A stretch of DNA of 64,000 nucleotides, from positions 5,390,501 through 5,454,500 of the forward strand of contig NC_063157.1 of NCBI RefSeq assembly GCF_020921035.1, given 5' to 3'. The translations under genes and the position numbers were made by a program. This DNA is from Rhodamnia argentea (Eukaryota > Streptophyta > Magnoliopsida > Myrtales > Myrtaceae). The notes under the pieces are model-generated. The model ran no database searches. It was not told the DNA's origin and saw nothing but the letters and a program-made list of their open reading frames with translations. This document shows positions 1 to 12,269 of the stretch, piece after piece. Position 1 is the first letter of the stretch; every line of letters begins with the position of its first letter.

Positions 1-44
1 CGTTGATGATATCAATCTTACCGCCATGATATCTCGAATGCAAC

Positions 45-1300
45 ATGGTGGGAAACCCCAAAGAGTGGTGGATTGATACTGGAGCAACTCGTCATATCTC
101 GTGCAAACAGATCGATGTTCTCGTCCTACACACTACTGTCGGGGTGATGAAAAACTCTATATGGGTAATTCGTCAACCTCTAAGGTTGAAGGTGTCGGAA
201 AGATTGCTCGAAGATGACATCTCGGAAAGATTGTGACACTAAATAATGTTCTCGCATGTGCCGGATGTTCGCAAGAATTTAGTGTCCGGATCTCTCCTTA
301 GTAAGAATGGCTTCAAGTTGGTTTTTGTATCTCGATAAGTTTGTACTCTCTAAAAATGAGATGTATGTAGGAAAGGGTTATCTCGAGTGATGGTTTGTTC
401 AAGCTGAATGTAATGACCGTTGTATCCAAGGATGATATGAATAAAGTTGCTTCTACTTATGTGCTTGAGTCTCCTAATATCCGGCATGCTAGACTAGGAC
501 ATGTTAATTATAAATCAATAAAGAAATTAATGAGTATGGGACTATTGCCGAAGTTTGACTGTCCAAGTGAAAAGTGCCAAGTGTGTGTTGAATCTAAATT
601 TTCTAAACCTCCTTTTCATTTCCGTAGACAATAGAATCACGTAACCTTTAGATTTAATACACACGAGATATATGTGATATGAAATCAATACCGTCAAGGG
701 GTGGTAATAAGTACTTTATCACATTTATAGATGATTGTTCAAGGTATTGCTATGCTTATTTGCTTAGTAGCAAAGATGATGCGATTAATGCTTTTAGAAC
801 TTATAAATCGGAAGTTGAAACTCAGCTAAATAAGAAAATTAAAATGATAAGAAGTGATAGAGGAGGTGAATATGAATTTCCTTTTAAGGAAATATGCTCT
901 GAGTTTGGCATCATTCACCAATTCACCGCTCCTTATACACCGCAATCGAATGGTGTGGCGGAAAGGAAAAATCGATCTTTAAAAGAAACAATGAATGCAT
1001 TGTTGAATAGTTCAGTTTACCGCAGAATTTGTGGGGGAAGCTGTTTTGACAGCAAATTTTATTTTAAATAGAGTACCCCACAAAAGGACACAACAAACTC
1101 CCTATGAGAAGTGGAAAGGTAGAATGCCTAACTTGAATTATCTCAAAGTGTGGGGGTGTTTGGCTAAGGTTGCGGTTCCTAAGCCTAAAAAGGTTAAGAT
1201 AGGACCAAAGATCGTTGATTGTGTTTTTATCGGATATGCTCGAATAGCAATGCATATCGTTTTCTTGTTCATAAGTCGAGATCCCGGATATACATGTTAA
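45..1300 (+). pseudogene. copia pol remnant: protease, GAG-pre-integrase, integrase
   Basis: The protease is recognised by WWIDTGATRH, with the catalytic aspartate codon near 75, but the frame is lost soon after. A GAG-pre-integrase zinc-binding stretch follows at 395-634, with the His pair in RHARLGH and the Cys pair in KCQVC. The integrase core runs from 679 to 1300 in two overlapping frames. The D,D,E residues are visible: FIDDCS, RSDRGGEY and the glutamate of NGVAERKN. A frame change at about 1031-1071 separates the catalytic core from the C-terminal part (PYEKWKGRMPNL...VWGC). Normal copia pol is one continuous frame of over 1,200 codons, so this is a dead copy. Confidence 0.92.
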
Positions 1301-1418
1301 TACAATCATTGAATCAAGGGACGCTTCGTTCTTTGAAAATATATTTCCGTATAACATAGTATATGAGCCAATTGAAAATAATAAGAGGTCTCGAGATACT
1401 ACATCTAGAAGTGATCCA

Positions 1419-3054
1419 ATGGAGGATGAACCTAGACGTAGTAAAAGGCAAAGGACTTCTACGTCTTTTGGACCCGAGTTTCTGACATATTTGTTAGAGA
1501 ATGAACCTCGGACATATAAGGAAGTCGTGACATCTCCAGAAGCCTCGCTCTGGAAAGAAGCTATCAATAGTGAAGTTCAATCCATCTTGTCAAACCATAC
1601 TTGGGAATTGGTTGACCTTCCTCCTGGCAATAAGCCATTACAATGTAAGTGGATATTTAAGAGGAAAATGAAAGCAGATGGTACTATTGATAAGTATAAG
1701 GCTAGGCTTGTCGTAAAAGGTTACAGACAACGTGAAGGTCTGGATTATTTTGACACTTATTCACCTGTCACGAGAATTACATCTATACGGATGTTAATTG
1801 CTATAGCAGCCTTGTATAGACTTGAAATTCATCAAATGGATGTCAAAACAGCTTTTCTAAATGGGGATCCGGAAGAAGAAATATATTTACAGCAACTTGA
1901 AGGGTTCATTGTTCCGGGACAAGAGAATAAAGTATGTCGGCTTATCAAGTCACTATATGGCTTGAAACAAGCACCAAAACAATGGCATGCTAAATTCGAC
2001 CAGGTTATGTTGTCGAATGGTTTCAAAATTAATGAGTGTGATAAATGTGTATACGTTAAGAACACTCATAATAGCTTTGCCATCTTATGTCTATATGTAG
2101 ACGACATGCTTATAATGGGCAGTGATAGTGAGATTGTCAAGAAGATCAAATGTTTGCTCACAAGTAAATTTGATATGAAAGATATGGGGATCGCAGATGT
2201 CATTTTAGGAATTAAAATCCGTAAAACATCTGAAGGACTATCTCTATCACAATCTCATTACATTGAGAAAATTCTTGAAAAAAGCAAGAATTTAGGCATA
2301 TCACCGATAAGTACACCGATAGATGTTAATTTACATCTTTCAAAGAATACTGGTGATAGTAAGGCTCAAAATGAGTATGCAAGTATACTAGGCAGTTTAA
2401 TGTATGTCATGAATCGCACTAGACAGAACATAGCTTGTGCGGTAAGCAAGCTAAGCCGATTTACAATTAGTCCAAATGAAAATCATTGGAAAGCTATGAA
2501 GCGTGTATTGGGCTACTTGAAGCATACTCAAGATTATGCTTTGCATTATACAGAGTATCCAGCGGTACTTGAGGGATACTGTGATGCAAATTGGATAAGC
2601 GGCACCAAAGACACAAAATCGACAAGTGGATATGTATTCACACTTGGTGGGGCAGCAGTGTCATGGAAATCATCCAAACAAACTTGTATTGCTAGATCCA
2701 CTATGGAATCAGAATTTATAGCTTTGGATAAAGCCGGTGAAGAAGCAGAGTGGCTTCGAAACTTCTTGGAAGATATTCCTAATTGGCCTAAACCGATTGC
2801 TGTTTGTATGCATACATTGTGATAGTCAAGCGGCAATAGGAAGGGCAAGGAATGTCATGTATAACGGTAAGTCTCGACACATACGTCGAAGACATGACAC
2901 CGTAAGACAACTTCTTTCTAGTGGAATTATCACCATTGACTATGTGAAGTCAAAAGATAATGTTGCAGATCCATTAACAAAACGCCTAACTAGAGAGATA
3001 GTTGTAAAAACATCGAAAGGAATGGGTTTAAGGCCTATAACTAAGTCCTCATAG
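1419..3054 (+). pseudogene. copia pol remnant: reverse transcriptase and RNase H
   Basis: Reverse transcriptase is the best-kept domain: a continuous 467-codon frame holds [12 protein letters not shown], the Q-M-D-V-K-T-A-F-L block and the catalytic YVDDM at about 2094-2108. RNase H follows in the same frame ([33 protein letters not shown]) and then continues in a second frame from 2737 to 3054 (CDSQAAI, KSRHI, DNVADPLTK), so a frameshift at about 2800 splits it. The domain order RT-RNase H after integrase is diagnostic of copia. Not expected to be active. Confidence 0.94.
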
Positions 3055-3594
3055 CGGATACCCTACCTTGTTGATTTGGAGATCCCAAGATCTAGGTTCA
3101 AAGGGACAACCAAGTTATGAAGATCGTATAGAGTACTTGTAATTTATTACTCATTCCTAAATGAAGACAAGACTAATATATAAAGGTTAAGCGAAAAGCT
3201 TTTAATGATTCTGAATTGAGTATGTGATATACTATATGTTCGAAATCACCTATGTGAGTGTGAAGTGAGGGCCGCTTACGTGAGAATTGAAAAGGCCGAA
3301 TTCTCTAAAACACTCATGAGACCGGGGCGGTGTTCATGGCCAAAACGAACACAACAGGTGAGAACTAACTTTGTTCGAGAGAAAGTTATGTGATTTTTAT
3401 TGTCTAGGCTTACACCAAAGGTCGACAGGTTCAAAGACATCAAGTCTACTGATTGACCGAGTAAGTCCGATAGGTTTCACTAGGGAAAGTTCAAAGTTTC
3501 GGACTACTTATCCCGATGTAACTATCTCTCAAGGAATAATCGCACATTGCATTTCATGCATATACGAAGAGTCGTGATGTCTGAATATCTCATT

Positions 3595-3606
3595 CATGTG
3601 GGGGAT
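3595..3606 (+). other. polypurine tract next to the 3' LTR
   Basis: The G-rich run GTGGGGGATTG ends just before the TGTTGGGG that opens the LTR. In copia elements this position is the plus-strand primer site. Confidence 0.6.
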
Positions 3607-4510
3607 TGTTGGGGAATTTATCCCTCTAGAGTGAATGAGAAGGAAATGTGGGAGTCCCACATAGGATGAGAGGTAGATGGGAGATGGGTTTATTAAGTGG
3701 AACCTCACAAATGGGTTTGGGCCCCAAGGGGCACCCCACTTTTGTGGAGGAGGGAGGACCTACGCAAATGGATTTCGGTCCACACGCGCCGCCGCCGTCC
3801 GTCCGTCCGGCCGGCTCGGCTCGGTTCGGTTCGGGTCCGGGCTTCTTATATTCCATTTTTTATTTTTTGCCCATCAATCTTTTATTTTTTGCCGAACAGA
3901 CACATAGCCGAACAGAATTGTCTAGAAATTTCTGGACATTCGTCCACGAACGAACAGTTGCAATTGTTCGGAAATTTCTGGACATTCGTCCGTGAACGAA
4001 CAGTTGCAATTGTTCGGATTCGAAGAATAACGAACGAATACAATTGTTCGTAAGGAGTTGGTCGGTTATGAAAAAACTACCGCCCGAATTCAAGCTTCGT
4101 GACTCTTCGTGACTTTTCGTTCTTCCAAAATAAATAGTCCTCGAATAGGCCATTTCGGGACACGGTTTTTCTTTCTTTTTTCCCGAGCATACATTTCGGT
4201 TTTCCTCCAAATCTTGCATACCTGTTTTCCCCTCATACATTCGGTGCGATAATTCTGCAAAGTTACGTTCGTTGGAGTCCTTTGAAGAAGTACCGCTTCA
4301 GAGGAACGTGATCCGTTCTATCCTGGGAGACAATTGTCCAACGTCCTCGGGTACGAAATTTATCTGAATTGAGGGGACAAATTTGTCTTAAGGACACAAC
4401 GACAATACGTTGGGCTCGGATCAACTTTCTGCATACTCATCTGCATTGGCTTCAGGTTAGTTGTTCGTCGTTCAATTGCAATTTATTACATACGAACTTA
4501 GCCGACAACA
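3607..4510 (+). repeat. 3' LTR of the copia element (~904 bp)
   Basis: Begins TGTTGGGGAA at 3607, directly after the polypurine tract, and ends CCGACAACA at 4510, giving the expected TG...CA with short inverted ends TGTTG/CAACA. Sequence beyond 4510 reads as myosin exon on the opposite strand, which fixes the right boundary. The U3-like part contains GC-rich sequence (3780-3840) and a near-tandem 46-bp repeat. Without the 5' LTR its age cannot be measured here. Confidence 0.85.
3926..4017 (+). repeat. 46-bp tandem repeat inside the LTR
   Basis: The segment AAATTTCTGGACATTCGTCC followed by CGAACAGTTGCAATTGTTCG occurs twice with a period of 46 bp (starts 3926 and 3972). A degenerate further match lies at about 4030-4050. 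Its core is an imperfect palindrome, a layout common in LTR enhancers. Confidence 0.8.
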
Positions 4511-4513
4511 GTA

Positions 4514-6511
4514 TTAAGATGAAATCTTGACTTCTGTTTCCAAGATGAAGGATTGCCGCCACAACCCTGAAAATCGCCTCCTGAACAATTTCTGCTTATT
4601 CAGAATCTATTGAAGGATCATCAATCCCATGAATGGCCTGGATAAAAAATTGCTGACCTGTTCCTCCTCATTGATTCCAACTATATCCATAGCCCACGTT
4701 GTTGCAAGATATTCATGAGCATCATTTACAACTTCTAACTCATAGCAACTAGATTGATTCAAGTAGTGAAAAGATTTAGGGCTTCCTAGCTTATACTTTG
4801 CAATATCCTGAAAAAAGTAGGAGAATTCGAAAATGCCACATTTCACATAAACAGATTAATATGAAAGTTCCAAAAGAATCCATTGAGAGAATACCTTCTC
4901 TGGAGCAGCACAAAGAAGGTAAAAGCAATGGTAGTTTCTCTCGGGATTGAAAATCTGACAAACGCGTGACCTTTCAAGCAGATAAGTTCTCATAGCAGCC
5001 CCTGAAAGCACCCATTTTTCGTCAAATTGAATATCAACAAATTTACCAAACCGACTACATTATGGATCATCAGAGGTATATGAGAACATCCTATTGTCAC
5101 CTTGAGTTATTGGTCCTCAGTCCTCACTGTCTTTGCATTGCCAAATGCTTCAAGAAGAGGGTTTGACTACAAATTTCAGTTGCGACAAAAATAATTAGGC
5201 TTAATAATTGCCATGTTCATAGTTCGAATGCACATAGTGGTTAAATAGATAAGTTTGGCTCCCAAAACACGTTTTCAAATAAGAAATGGCTAGTCATGCT
5301 ACCTCTAGAACTTGTTGTTCCACCGTTCTTCCTTCAACTCCTGATCCACCACCCAAGGATGCAAGATATCTCATGTGCATCTTTCTCGTCTCTGTTTTAC
5401 CAGCCCAACTTTCTCCACTGACCAAAATTGAATTGCTCTTTCCTTCGTTGATCATCGCCCTATATTCTTGTGTCTCAGCACATCAGCAGGAAGGCAAGAG
5501 GGAAAAGAAAAGGCTGCACCAGAGCAACTAGGAATCAAATTCACCTTATGCAGCATCACCAACTGCAAACACATGAGGACTCAATTCCCCAAAATAGCTC
5601 CCTTGTATTGTTCCATCATGTGGGTGTCATATAGGTGAGGCAATCTTTGAAATGGATTAACAGCAACAAGTATGTTTCCCGTGTAGTTCTGGAAGCAACA
5701 GGCAAATTAAATTACTGAGACCAGTAATGCAAAAGAATAAAAGATAATCCTGTGAGGGACTGCCAGTAGCTCACATAAATTTCATCGAGTTGATATCTTG
5801 TCGCTAGGTTCTCCAGCACTCTAGGTTCATGCATGCAAGAAAGCTTTGTCATGTCATCAACACCTCCAGGTGCAGCCTTAGTATCCTTCAGGTATACCTT
5901 CGATACATTTGTCATGAGACGGCAGAAAAGCTAAATATCATGCAGAGCAATATTTAGAACCCATAGAGTGCTTCAGTTGCTGAGAGTCTCTGTAAAGTCT
6001 TCACTCTGCTTATGTGGACATTCGAAGCTAGGTGTATTGACGGAAAAAACAACTGTGCAGTAATATTCCACATTCTACTTGAAGCCTGAATTATTCCTAG
6101 TTTGACCGTACTCATTTATAATTTAAAATTTAATGGTCATTTACAGCCTTTTGAACATATTAAGCTCTCTCGATCTCGATTCCTCTAACTAATAGGTTAC
6201 TAATTACTAAAGCTTCTCTGGTTGTTTTTTATTTTCCTTTTTTCAATTGTGACGTGGCAGTAGCTGAAGTGGCAGAGACTTGTCAAACAGAAATTTAATA
6301 AGTGTCAGGACTCTCAATTAGGTTACCACCAGATGTTTACAGTTCCAAGCATGACATGCATTTGATGATGGTGCACTTACCGTCTTTGCATTTGTCGTCT
6401 TAACATGGACCTCATGACCAATAATTGAAGTAACTTCTCCATCAATCTATGCAAGAACAGGATCTTCAACCCATGCATGAGAACTCACAATTATTTGCAC
6501 TGGATGAGCCT
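4514..6511 (-). pseudogene. class XI myosin motor-domain pseudogene, N-terminal part
   Basis: Seven to eight exon remnants read in order on the minus strand. The SH3-like N-terminus is at 6381-6511 (SSHAWVEDPVLA, stop, IDGE). Then come PPGGVDDMTKL-like sequence (5781-5920), [20 protein letters not shown] (~5540-5695), the P-loop exon (5288-5480), NPLLEAFGNAKT (~5110-5170), [10 protein letters not shown]...LLERSRVCQ (~4890-5060), FHYLNQSSCYEL (4607-4817) and IFRVVAAILHLGN (~4520-4585). Introns keep recognisable GT/AG ends. The reading is broken by an in-frame stop where family members have Trp (PVLA-stop-IDGE), by a glycine-to-Trp change in the P-loop (GESWAGKT) and by other stops. The copia LTR cuts it at about 4511, so the rest of the motor and tail is lost or lies outside the window. 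Confidence 0.9.
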
Positions 6512-7550
6512 GCGGAAGCAAAGTCGCGAAAGAGATATCAAGTTACTTTAAAGTAAACAATTTAAAAATGCCATGAACACCAACAAATGATTACGATAAT
6601 AAAGCAAAGACCAGTAGAAACTTTTCTCAAAAAACCAAAAATGAAGCAAAATAAATTCCTGGGTGAGGAATAATGACAAGCATTGCGGGTGTTTCGAATC
6701 AGATTTTGCATAGTCTATAACCATTCAATTTCAATAACTCTTGTTATTTACTTTGTATTGGCTGCACTCAATGAGCACTGTTTTTCCATCATTCGTGTCA
6801 TTTGTCCGCGAGGGGGCTAAATGTTCTGTCCAAAATATAATTGGCTCGGCATTCGGGCACAACAAGTGTTCTGAGTGGTGTTGGAGTTGGCGAATACTTC
6901 GGGGACCTTTGTTTCTCACACCGGGTACACCCACGTAAGTTTAGGGAAACCGAAGTGTTACCTAACGACATGTGACTCCTGCGCGCGGGGATGCGGGAGT
7001 TCGGGGGCAGCCTCCTGACACGGGTGTTCCGTTGCCCGGTCAGTGAACGGGGGTTCGGGGGCCGCGCCCCCGAAACCTCTATGGGTTTGGGCTTTTATTT
7101 AAGCTGGCTCGTATGATTGGAATTAAGAGATTTTATGTTTTTTAGCTCATTTTTGGGGCATATATATTTTGCTCGGTTTTATCATTATATGTGCAAGAAT
7201 TGGTTGTGAACCGAAAAATATAGTGAAATCTCTTTGCGGGACGTAGCCCTAATCTTGGGGTGAACCTGGGTAATCTCGTGTGTCATTCCAATTTTTCTTA
7301 ATTCTCTGTGTGATCGTCTGATTCGGTTTCGATAAATCCCTTTAAGTGCCACCCTTAAGTCATTTCAAACTTCATTTCCATGCACCCATGAAGGTATCAG
7401 CATTATGTACGTCGTGCAAAGCCAAAGGACACCATCACATTGCATTTCTCAGGTGGCTTATTCTTTCAGTCAGGCAAACTTATAAGCCCATTCCAAGCTA
7501 GTAAAAGACCATGTAAGCGAAAGCAATCAGCCCAGTCAATGGTAAACGCA
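6512..7550. other. spacer with a copia-like LTR remnant (~6770-7330)
   Basis: No gene is visible. A GC-rich block (6900-7080) is followed by sequence typical of the R/U5 side of copia LTRs: GGGACGTAGCCCTAATCTTG at about 7240, then TGAACCTGGGTAATCTCGTG and a T-rich tail to about 7330. The left boundary is unclear and I could not pair TG...CA ends, so this is called only as an LTR-like remnant. The flanks belong to the segment that recurs at 37.7-38.0 kb. Confidence 0.45.
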
Positions 7551-8030
7551 CCGCGATCCTCAGCTTATCAAACAGAGCGAGAGCTCCGTCTCAGTCTCTG
7601 CAGATCACCGAGCTGATTCCCAACAGCTATAGCTTGAAATTCTCTATCTCCCACCTCTTCAACTCCTCGACCAAAAGCCAACCAACCTCCCAACACGACT
7701 TCTTCTCTTTCCAGCTTGCTTCTCCCTCGAGTAACAGAGCGCCCCAAGATTCGTACCACCAGAGTCGTGTCTCTCTCCCGACTTCGCCGCGCTTCTCAGC
7801 GTACCGTTTCGCTTCGCCACCGTATCTCCCCGTTTTTCTCTCTCTAACACGTGCAGCCACGGGTCTTTCTCTCTCTAGAGCTCGTGGAGGGGTTGTGCCA
7901 TTCTTCTCTCCTGAAAATTTTGAAGCTTTTTGGTCGTGTGTGGTTCGAGAGAGGGAGAGAGGAGGAGCGTTGGGGACAGTTGTGGCCTTCCACAATGAAC
8001 GCAGAGGCTTCTAGCTAGATTTATGTCATC
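7551..8030. other. duplicated CT-rich segment, promoter/5'UTR-like
   Basis: 7551-7672 recurs at 37,939-38,042 with small gaps. The rest is rich in CTCTCT/GAGAGA and gives several overlapping open frames on both strands, none with a recognisable domain. On the minus strand it lies upstream of the myosin pseudogene, so it may be that gene's former 5' leader. That is inference from position only. Confidence 0.35.
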
Positions 8031-8268
8031 ACCCAAAAAAAAAACTAGATTTTTACAGTAGATGGATCGTCCAAAAAGGCTTGTCGTAAAAGGTCGTCGC
8101 TGTCATTTCGGTCTTTCAACTCGGGCTTTCCTTTGCGGGTCAAGTCAACGGGGTCCTAAAGTTTTGAGGCCCTTAGCTAGTCTTCCATGAAATTGGTTGA
8201 TTTTCAAGGGACCATTTGGTTTGGCCCAGAACGATAGCTCAGCCGGAAAATGCTGCACGTGATTTTAA

Positions 8269-9578
8269 GGAGTTTTTTTCCAATTTAATTTTTAAAAAAA
8301 AAAATATTTACGAAATTATTTTGTTAAAAAATGTATTTACAAGTTTGGGCCTCGCTCGGCAGTTGGGTTGCCGAGCGAGGCCCGCTCAGCAGCCCAACTG
8401 CTGAGCAACCCACTTGCTCGGCAGGTGGGCTGCCGAGTGGGACTGGGCTTTTTTTTTTTTTTTTTAATTTCATTTTTTAAAGTTTTTTAATTATTTATAC
8501 TTATAATATTTAGTTTATTTTATATTTTTTAACACGTTTATATTTATTTTATTTATTTATTTTTCTTGTGAAGCTTATCTTTATAACATAATTAGTAATA
8601 ATTAATATAAAAATTATTAAGATCTATAATTAATAATATTGTAATTATGTAGTTAATTAAAAACATTCATAAAATAAAATTAGTAAGATATATGAAATTA
8701 AGGAATCCCCTTCTTAATTTAATATCTTTATAACATAATCAATCAAAAACACATCTAGACGATCCCGAATCGCAAAAATTGCCATTAATAAATCCCAAAA
8801 ATACTAAAAAAAAAAATAGAAAAACCCATTTAGACGATCCCGAATCGCAAAAATCTATTGTTCGTCACCGCCAATGGTAGTGTATATTGATTAGGATGCC
8901 GTTTCGTTTCAGCCGATCAAATTTGAGCCGGACCCGATATCGTTGACCGATCTGGCTGGTTCTTAACACATCATTGTTTCGCCTTCCGATTGGATTTCTA
9001 TCTGTCCAATCGATCTAGAAACGTACTACTAATACATTCCGCATCACTCTGGCAAAACTACAAAAGGCGATAAAATTTGTCATTTATGAAGTGTAGGGAA
9101 AAGGGCAAAAGAAGGGATTTTTTTTTCAATTTACTTTAAAAAAAATATTTACGAAATGACATCTAGATCCTCGTCCTCCTTAATTTCATATATCTTACCA
9201 ATTTTATTTTATGAATATTTTCAATTAATTACAAAATTACAACATTATTTATGAATTATAGATCTTAATAATTTTTTATATTAATTATTACTAATTATGT
9301 TATACAGATAAGCTTCGCAAGAAAAAAATTATAAATAAAATAAATATAAACATGTTAAGAAAATACTAAATAAACTAAATATTATAAGTATAAATAATTA
9401 AAACACTTAAAAAATTGAAAAAAAAAAAGCCCATCCCCGCTTGGCAGCTAGGTTGCCAAGCGGCTAGGGCTGGGCCCAGCACGGTTGCCGAGCGAGGCCT
9501 AAACTTGTAAATACATTTTTTTTAAAAATAATTTCGTAAATATTTTTTTAAAAAAATTAAATTGGAAAAAAAAAAACC
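8269..9578. mobile_element. non-autonomous Mutator-like (MULE) element with long inverted arms
   Basis: A perfect 9-bp direct repeat, TGATTTTAA, flanks the element (8260-8268 and 9579-9587). Its ends are inverted repeats: the left GGAGTTTTTTTCCAATTTAA matches the complement of the right end. Arms of about 440 bp (8269-8711) and 407 bp (9172-9578) pair over most of their length, including a GC-rich TTGCCGAGCGAGGCC block. The centre (8712-9171) has no coding capacity; it carries GATCCCGAATCGCAAAAAT twice (near 8761 and 8837) and a degraded extra copy of the outer end near 9110-9150. A 9-bp duplication with long terminal inverted repeats is the hallmark of MULEs. No transposase is present. Confidence 0.88.
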
Positions 9579-9587
9579 TGATTTTAA

Positions 9588-10940
9588 CTCTTTCGGGAGA
9601 CATAAAACGTCCATGTTGACGTACCTTTGTCACATTTTAGTTTAATGTATACGAAATTAAGATCTCGAACGTTCAAATGAATTGTCACGTGCCATCCAAA
9701 CCTATGTACAGGGTGGGTGATCACCCAATTATAACTCAAGATCTAGATCATCCACACATGAACCTAATGGAAATTAATCGTGGAGTAACTTTGTCGCCAA
9801 CGTTAATCATCGAGCTAGAATTTGGACGGTTGTGAATGAATGCATTGCATGCGAAACTTTCTATTACCTAGGTTCAATGATTTGAACCGGTAAATAATTA
9901 CCTCCGGTGCACCATTATGGTACGAGAATTCAAACAAAATGAGTTCTTTTCAAAATGATGGGACTCAAACTTTCAGGGAGGTGTTCAGTCGAGTAAAGGT
10001 ACTGCATCAGTGAATAATTGGCCGAGAGCCTGCATGTCTACTGAATTATCTCAATCTTCCTAGCACTCATCGGATCTGTATGATGACAATTAAGTTAGCT
10101 TCAAATGAACATCAGATTCATCGCCTTTTTTCTAATGATTTGTTGTTAAATTTTTTTCGTTAACGACATATTCAGAGAATAATCTCTTGTTAATTATATC
10201 GCATTATCGCTAAACCTGAAAATCATACTAAGTATTCTAAGCATCTTAGATTTAAATTTATATTTAGAAAATTTAAATAAAAAATTAATAGGTCCAGTTT
10301 GGTTGGTCCGGTTCCATGTGAATTCAGGGACCGGACTGACGATCGTTGACACCTAATGTTGTCAGCGTCCTTATTGAATTTACGGACCCTCGAGAGTAGG
10401 AAAAGCAAGTTGCGACAATTATAATCGATTTCAATTTTATAGAATAATGAATTAGACCGGAGCCTCTAAGTGCCGATTGGGTTGGGCCGGTTTATTGTGC
10501 TCAGCCCTAATACTGTGCATAAGAGAGGCCCTAGTGGAGGAGGATGAAAATAGACGGGGCCTCATCCAGACGCAGGATCATGCTTCCCAATTCCCATGTC
10601 CATCATCGCCGTTCAGATTCGTTGGCCTTAAATGTTCTTGTCCTCTTCTAATTATTATTAGCTCAGCAATGAGACTTCTTGCCTTGTTACAACTCAAGGT
10701 AAAAAAACCCGACAAAAAAAAAAGAATTTGGTTTATTTTCAGTGTTTTTTGCAGATAATTCAAACTATGTTGTCTTCTGAACCCCCCTCCCCTCCCAAAA
10801 AAAAAAAGCAATGTTGTCCGACATTTTTCTTTTTGTTTTTCGCCTCCTGATTTTCCCCTTATTCCTATTTTGACCCCCTTCTGAGTTCTGAATTGTGATC
10901 ATGCCAACTTTTCAATTCATTCTACCCAGCACTTGCATAG
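9588..10940. other. intergenic, no recognisable feature
   Basis: AT-rich sequence with scattered homopolymer runs. The short open frames at 10,223-10,408 and 10,477-10,811 have no motif I recognise and are not supported by splice or codon signals. Confidence 0.5.
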
Positions 10941-11239
10941 CTGAAAATACTGCACTCAAGGACCACCGATGACGAGTCACGCCACCCACAGGTGATACAA
11001 GTCCAAGAAAGATTACTCAAGAAAATGTGGAATTGAGAATTTCACATTTCGTGGGGGATCTCGTTGAGGAACACCCTCGTAACATTTTTCAATGCAAGGA
11101 CTGAGTATGACACGAGAATAATTGTGTTGCTGGAAATGATAAAAATTTCTTTTATTTCGATTTTTTAATAAATGCATGGGGACAATCGTTTTACGAGATC
11201 AGTTGCATAGAAATGTTAGTATGGAACTCCACAACGGAA

Positions 11240-12262
11240 GATTCGTTCGAACGACTAGATGAAGTAGTTGGAAGTAGCATTTGCCCATGCCATTAGTTGT
11301 TGACATCCTTTTTCCTGCAACACACAACAACTCACCATTGATCAAACTCTTCAAGAAACATACATATAATCAAATGATCCTCCTACATACTTCCAAAAAT
11401 CCTTCTCGCAACATCAAAGCAAATATAAGTCCCATCAAATAATCATAGGGAATTTAGCAGCGGCCTTTCAACTTTGCTTGCGGGCTTGCAGTGTAAAGCT
11501 CCCTCAAGTAGTCATACAACATACTCCTTCTTATAATTGCCTTGCGGTTCCTTCAACAGTTTTAGCTTTGTTCTTATGCACCGACTCAAAGTGACATATT
11601 ACTCCTAGCTGTTTTCTAACTAGTTTCGTCAACTCATGTGCATTGACTCTAGGCCTTGCAGAATTGAGAATCATGAAGAGTTTACTAAGTAAGCACAAGA
11701 AACTCTCTAATTGTTGAAAATGATATCGTATATATGCTCATCAATGTACTATTTCAAATAGAATGACCCAATATTCCTATCAAAAGCATCATAAATCTTC
11801 CGATTACGATTGATCTGGGCACACCTAGCTCTTACAAATCTAGGTGTTCTTGGCGTATATAATTGCTCTTTTGCTCAACCACAGCATACCTCAAAATTGT
11901 ATTTTTTTTTTTTTAACTTAGTTGCATCCTCGAATGTTATCCCAACAATAAATATCGAATTTCTATCATTCCGATCATATAATGAGACAAACTTCTCCTC
12001 TTTGAAATAACAACCTCAACTTCCTCGTCACCCGCATCATCTAAACCCAAATAAAGATTTTCTTCCTCACACGAATGATAATATTCTGTTTCTTACCCAG
12101 AAGCATCTGCCAACTGAGCTTCTACCTAGTTTGATAAAAAAAAAAAAACCGAGCTTCTACCTCAACCTTTAATTAGAAAGTACCAGCTGCCCCAATGTTA
12201 ACGCAAGTTATAAGTTTTATCTCGCTGAAAATTCCTTTAACTTTCTCCTTGCACAACTAGTT
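11240..12262 (-). pseudogene. MULE (MuDR-type) transposase pseudogene, copy A
   Basis: On the minus strand, fragments follow the order of plant MULE transposases: an acidic N-terminal part (12,000-12,260), a MuDR-like piece reading FEDATKF...YAVVEQ in shifting frames (~11,860-11,990), DAFDRNIGSF with YIDEH (~11,720-11,830), HELTKLVRKQLGV (~11,590-11,640), DYL.ELYTASP (~11,480-11,520) and the start of the catalytic region EGFLEVCRRIIRL (~11,350-11,420). Many stops and frame changes interrupt it. The second and third catalytic acidic residues and the zinc knuckle are absent. A better-kept copy of the catalytic start lies at 38,245-38,481, in the same orientation, as part of the duplicated segment. 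Confidence 0.75.
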
Positions 12263-12269
12263 CAAAATC

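Larger units (their letters stand above)
1..4510 (+). mobile_element. Ty1/copia LTR retrotransposon, 3' part
   Basis: The order protease, GAG-pre-integrase, integrase core, reverse transcriptase, RNase H and 3' LTR is that of Ty1/copia. The 5' LTR and gag lie outside the window. The pol reading frame is broken at least four times (frame changes near 240-395, 635-680, 1031-1071, 1300-1419 and 2800), so this copy cannot encode its own enzymes. The 3' LTR ends at the inverted motif ...CAACA at 4510, followed directly by myosin-like exon sequence, so the element inserted into that gene. The 5-bp target duplication should begin GTATT at 4511, but its partner is out of view. Confidence 0.95.

Noticed and set aside
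7568..8014. Overlapping open frames on both strands in the CT/GA-rich block
   Set aside because: Low-complexity shadows of CT-rich DNA with no domain or splice support.
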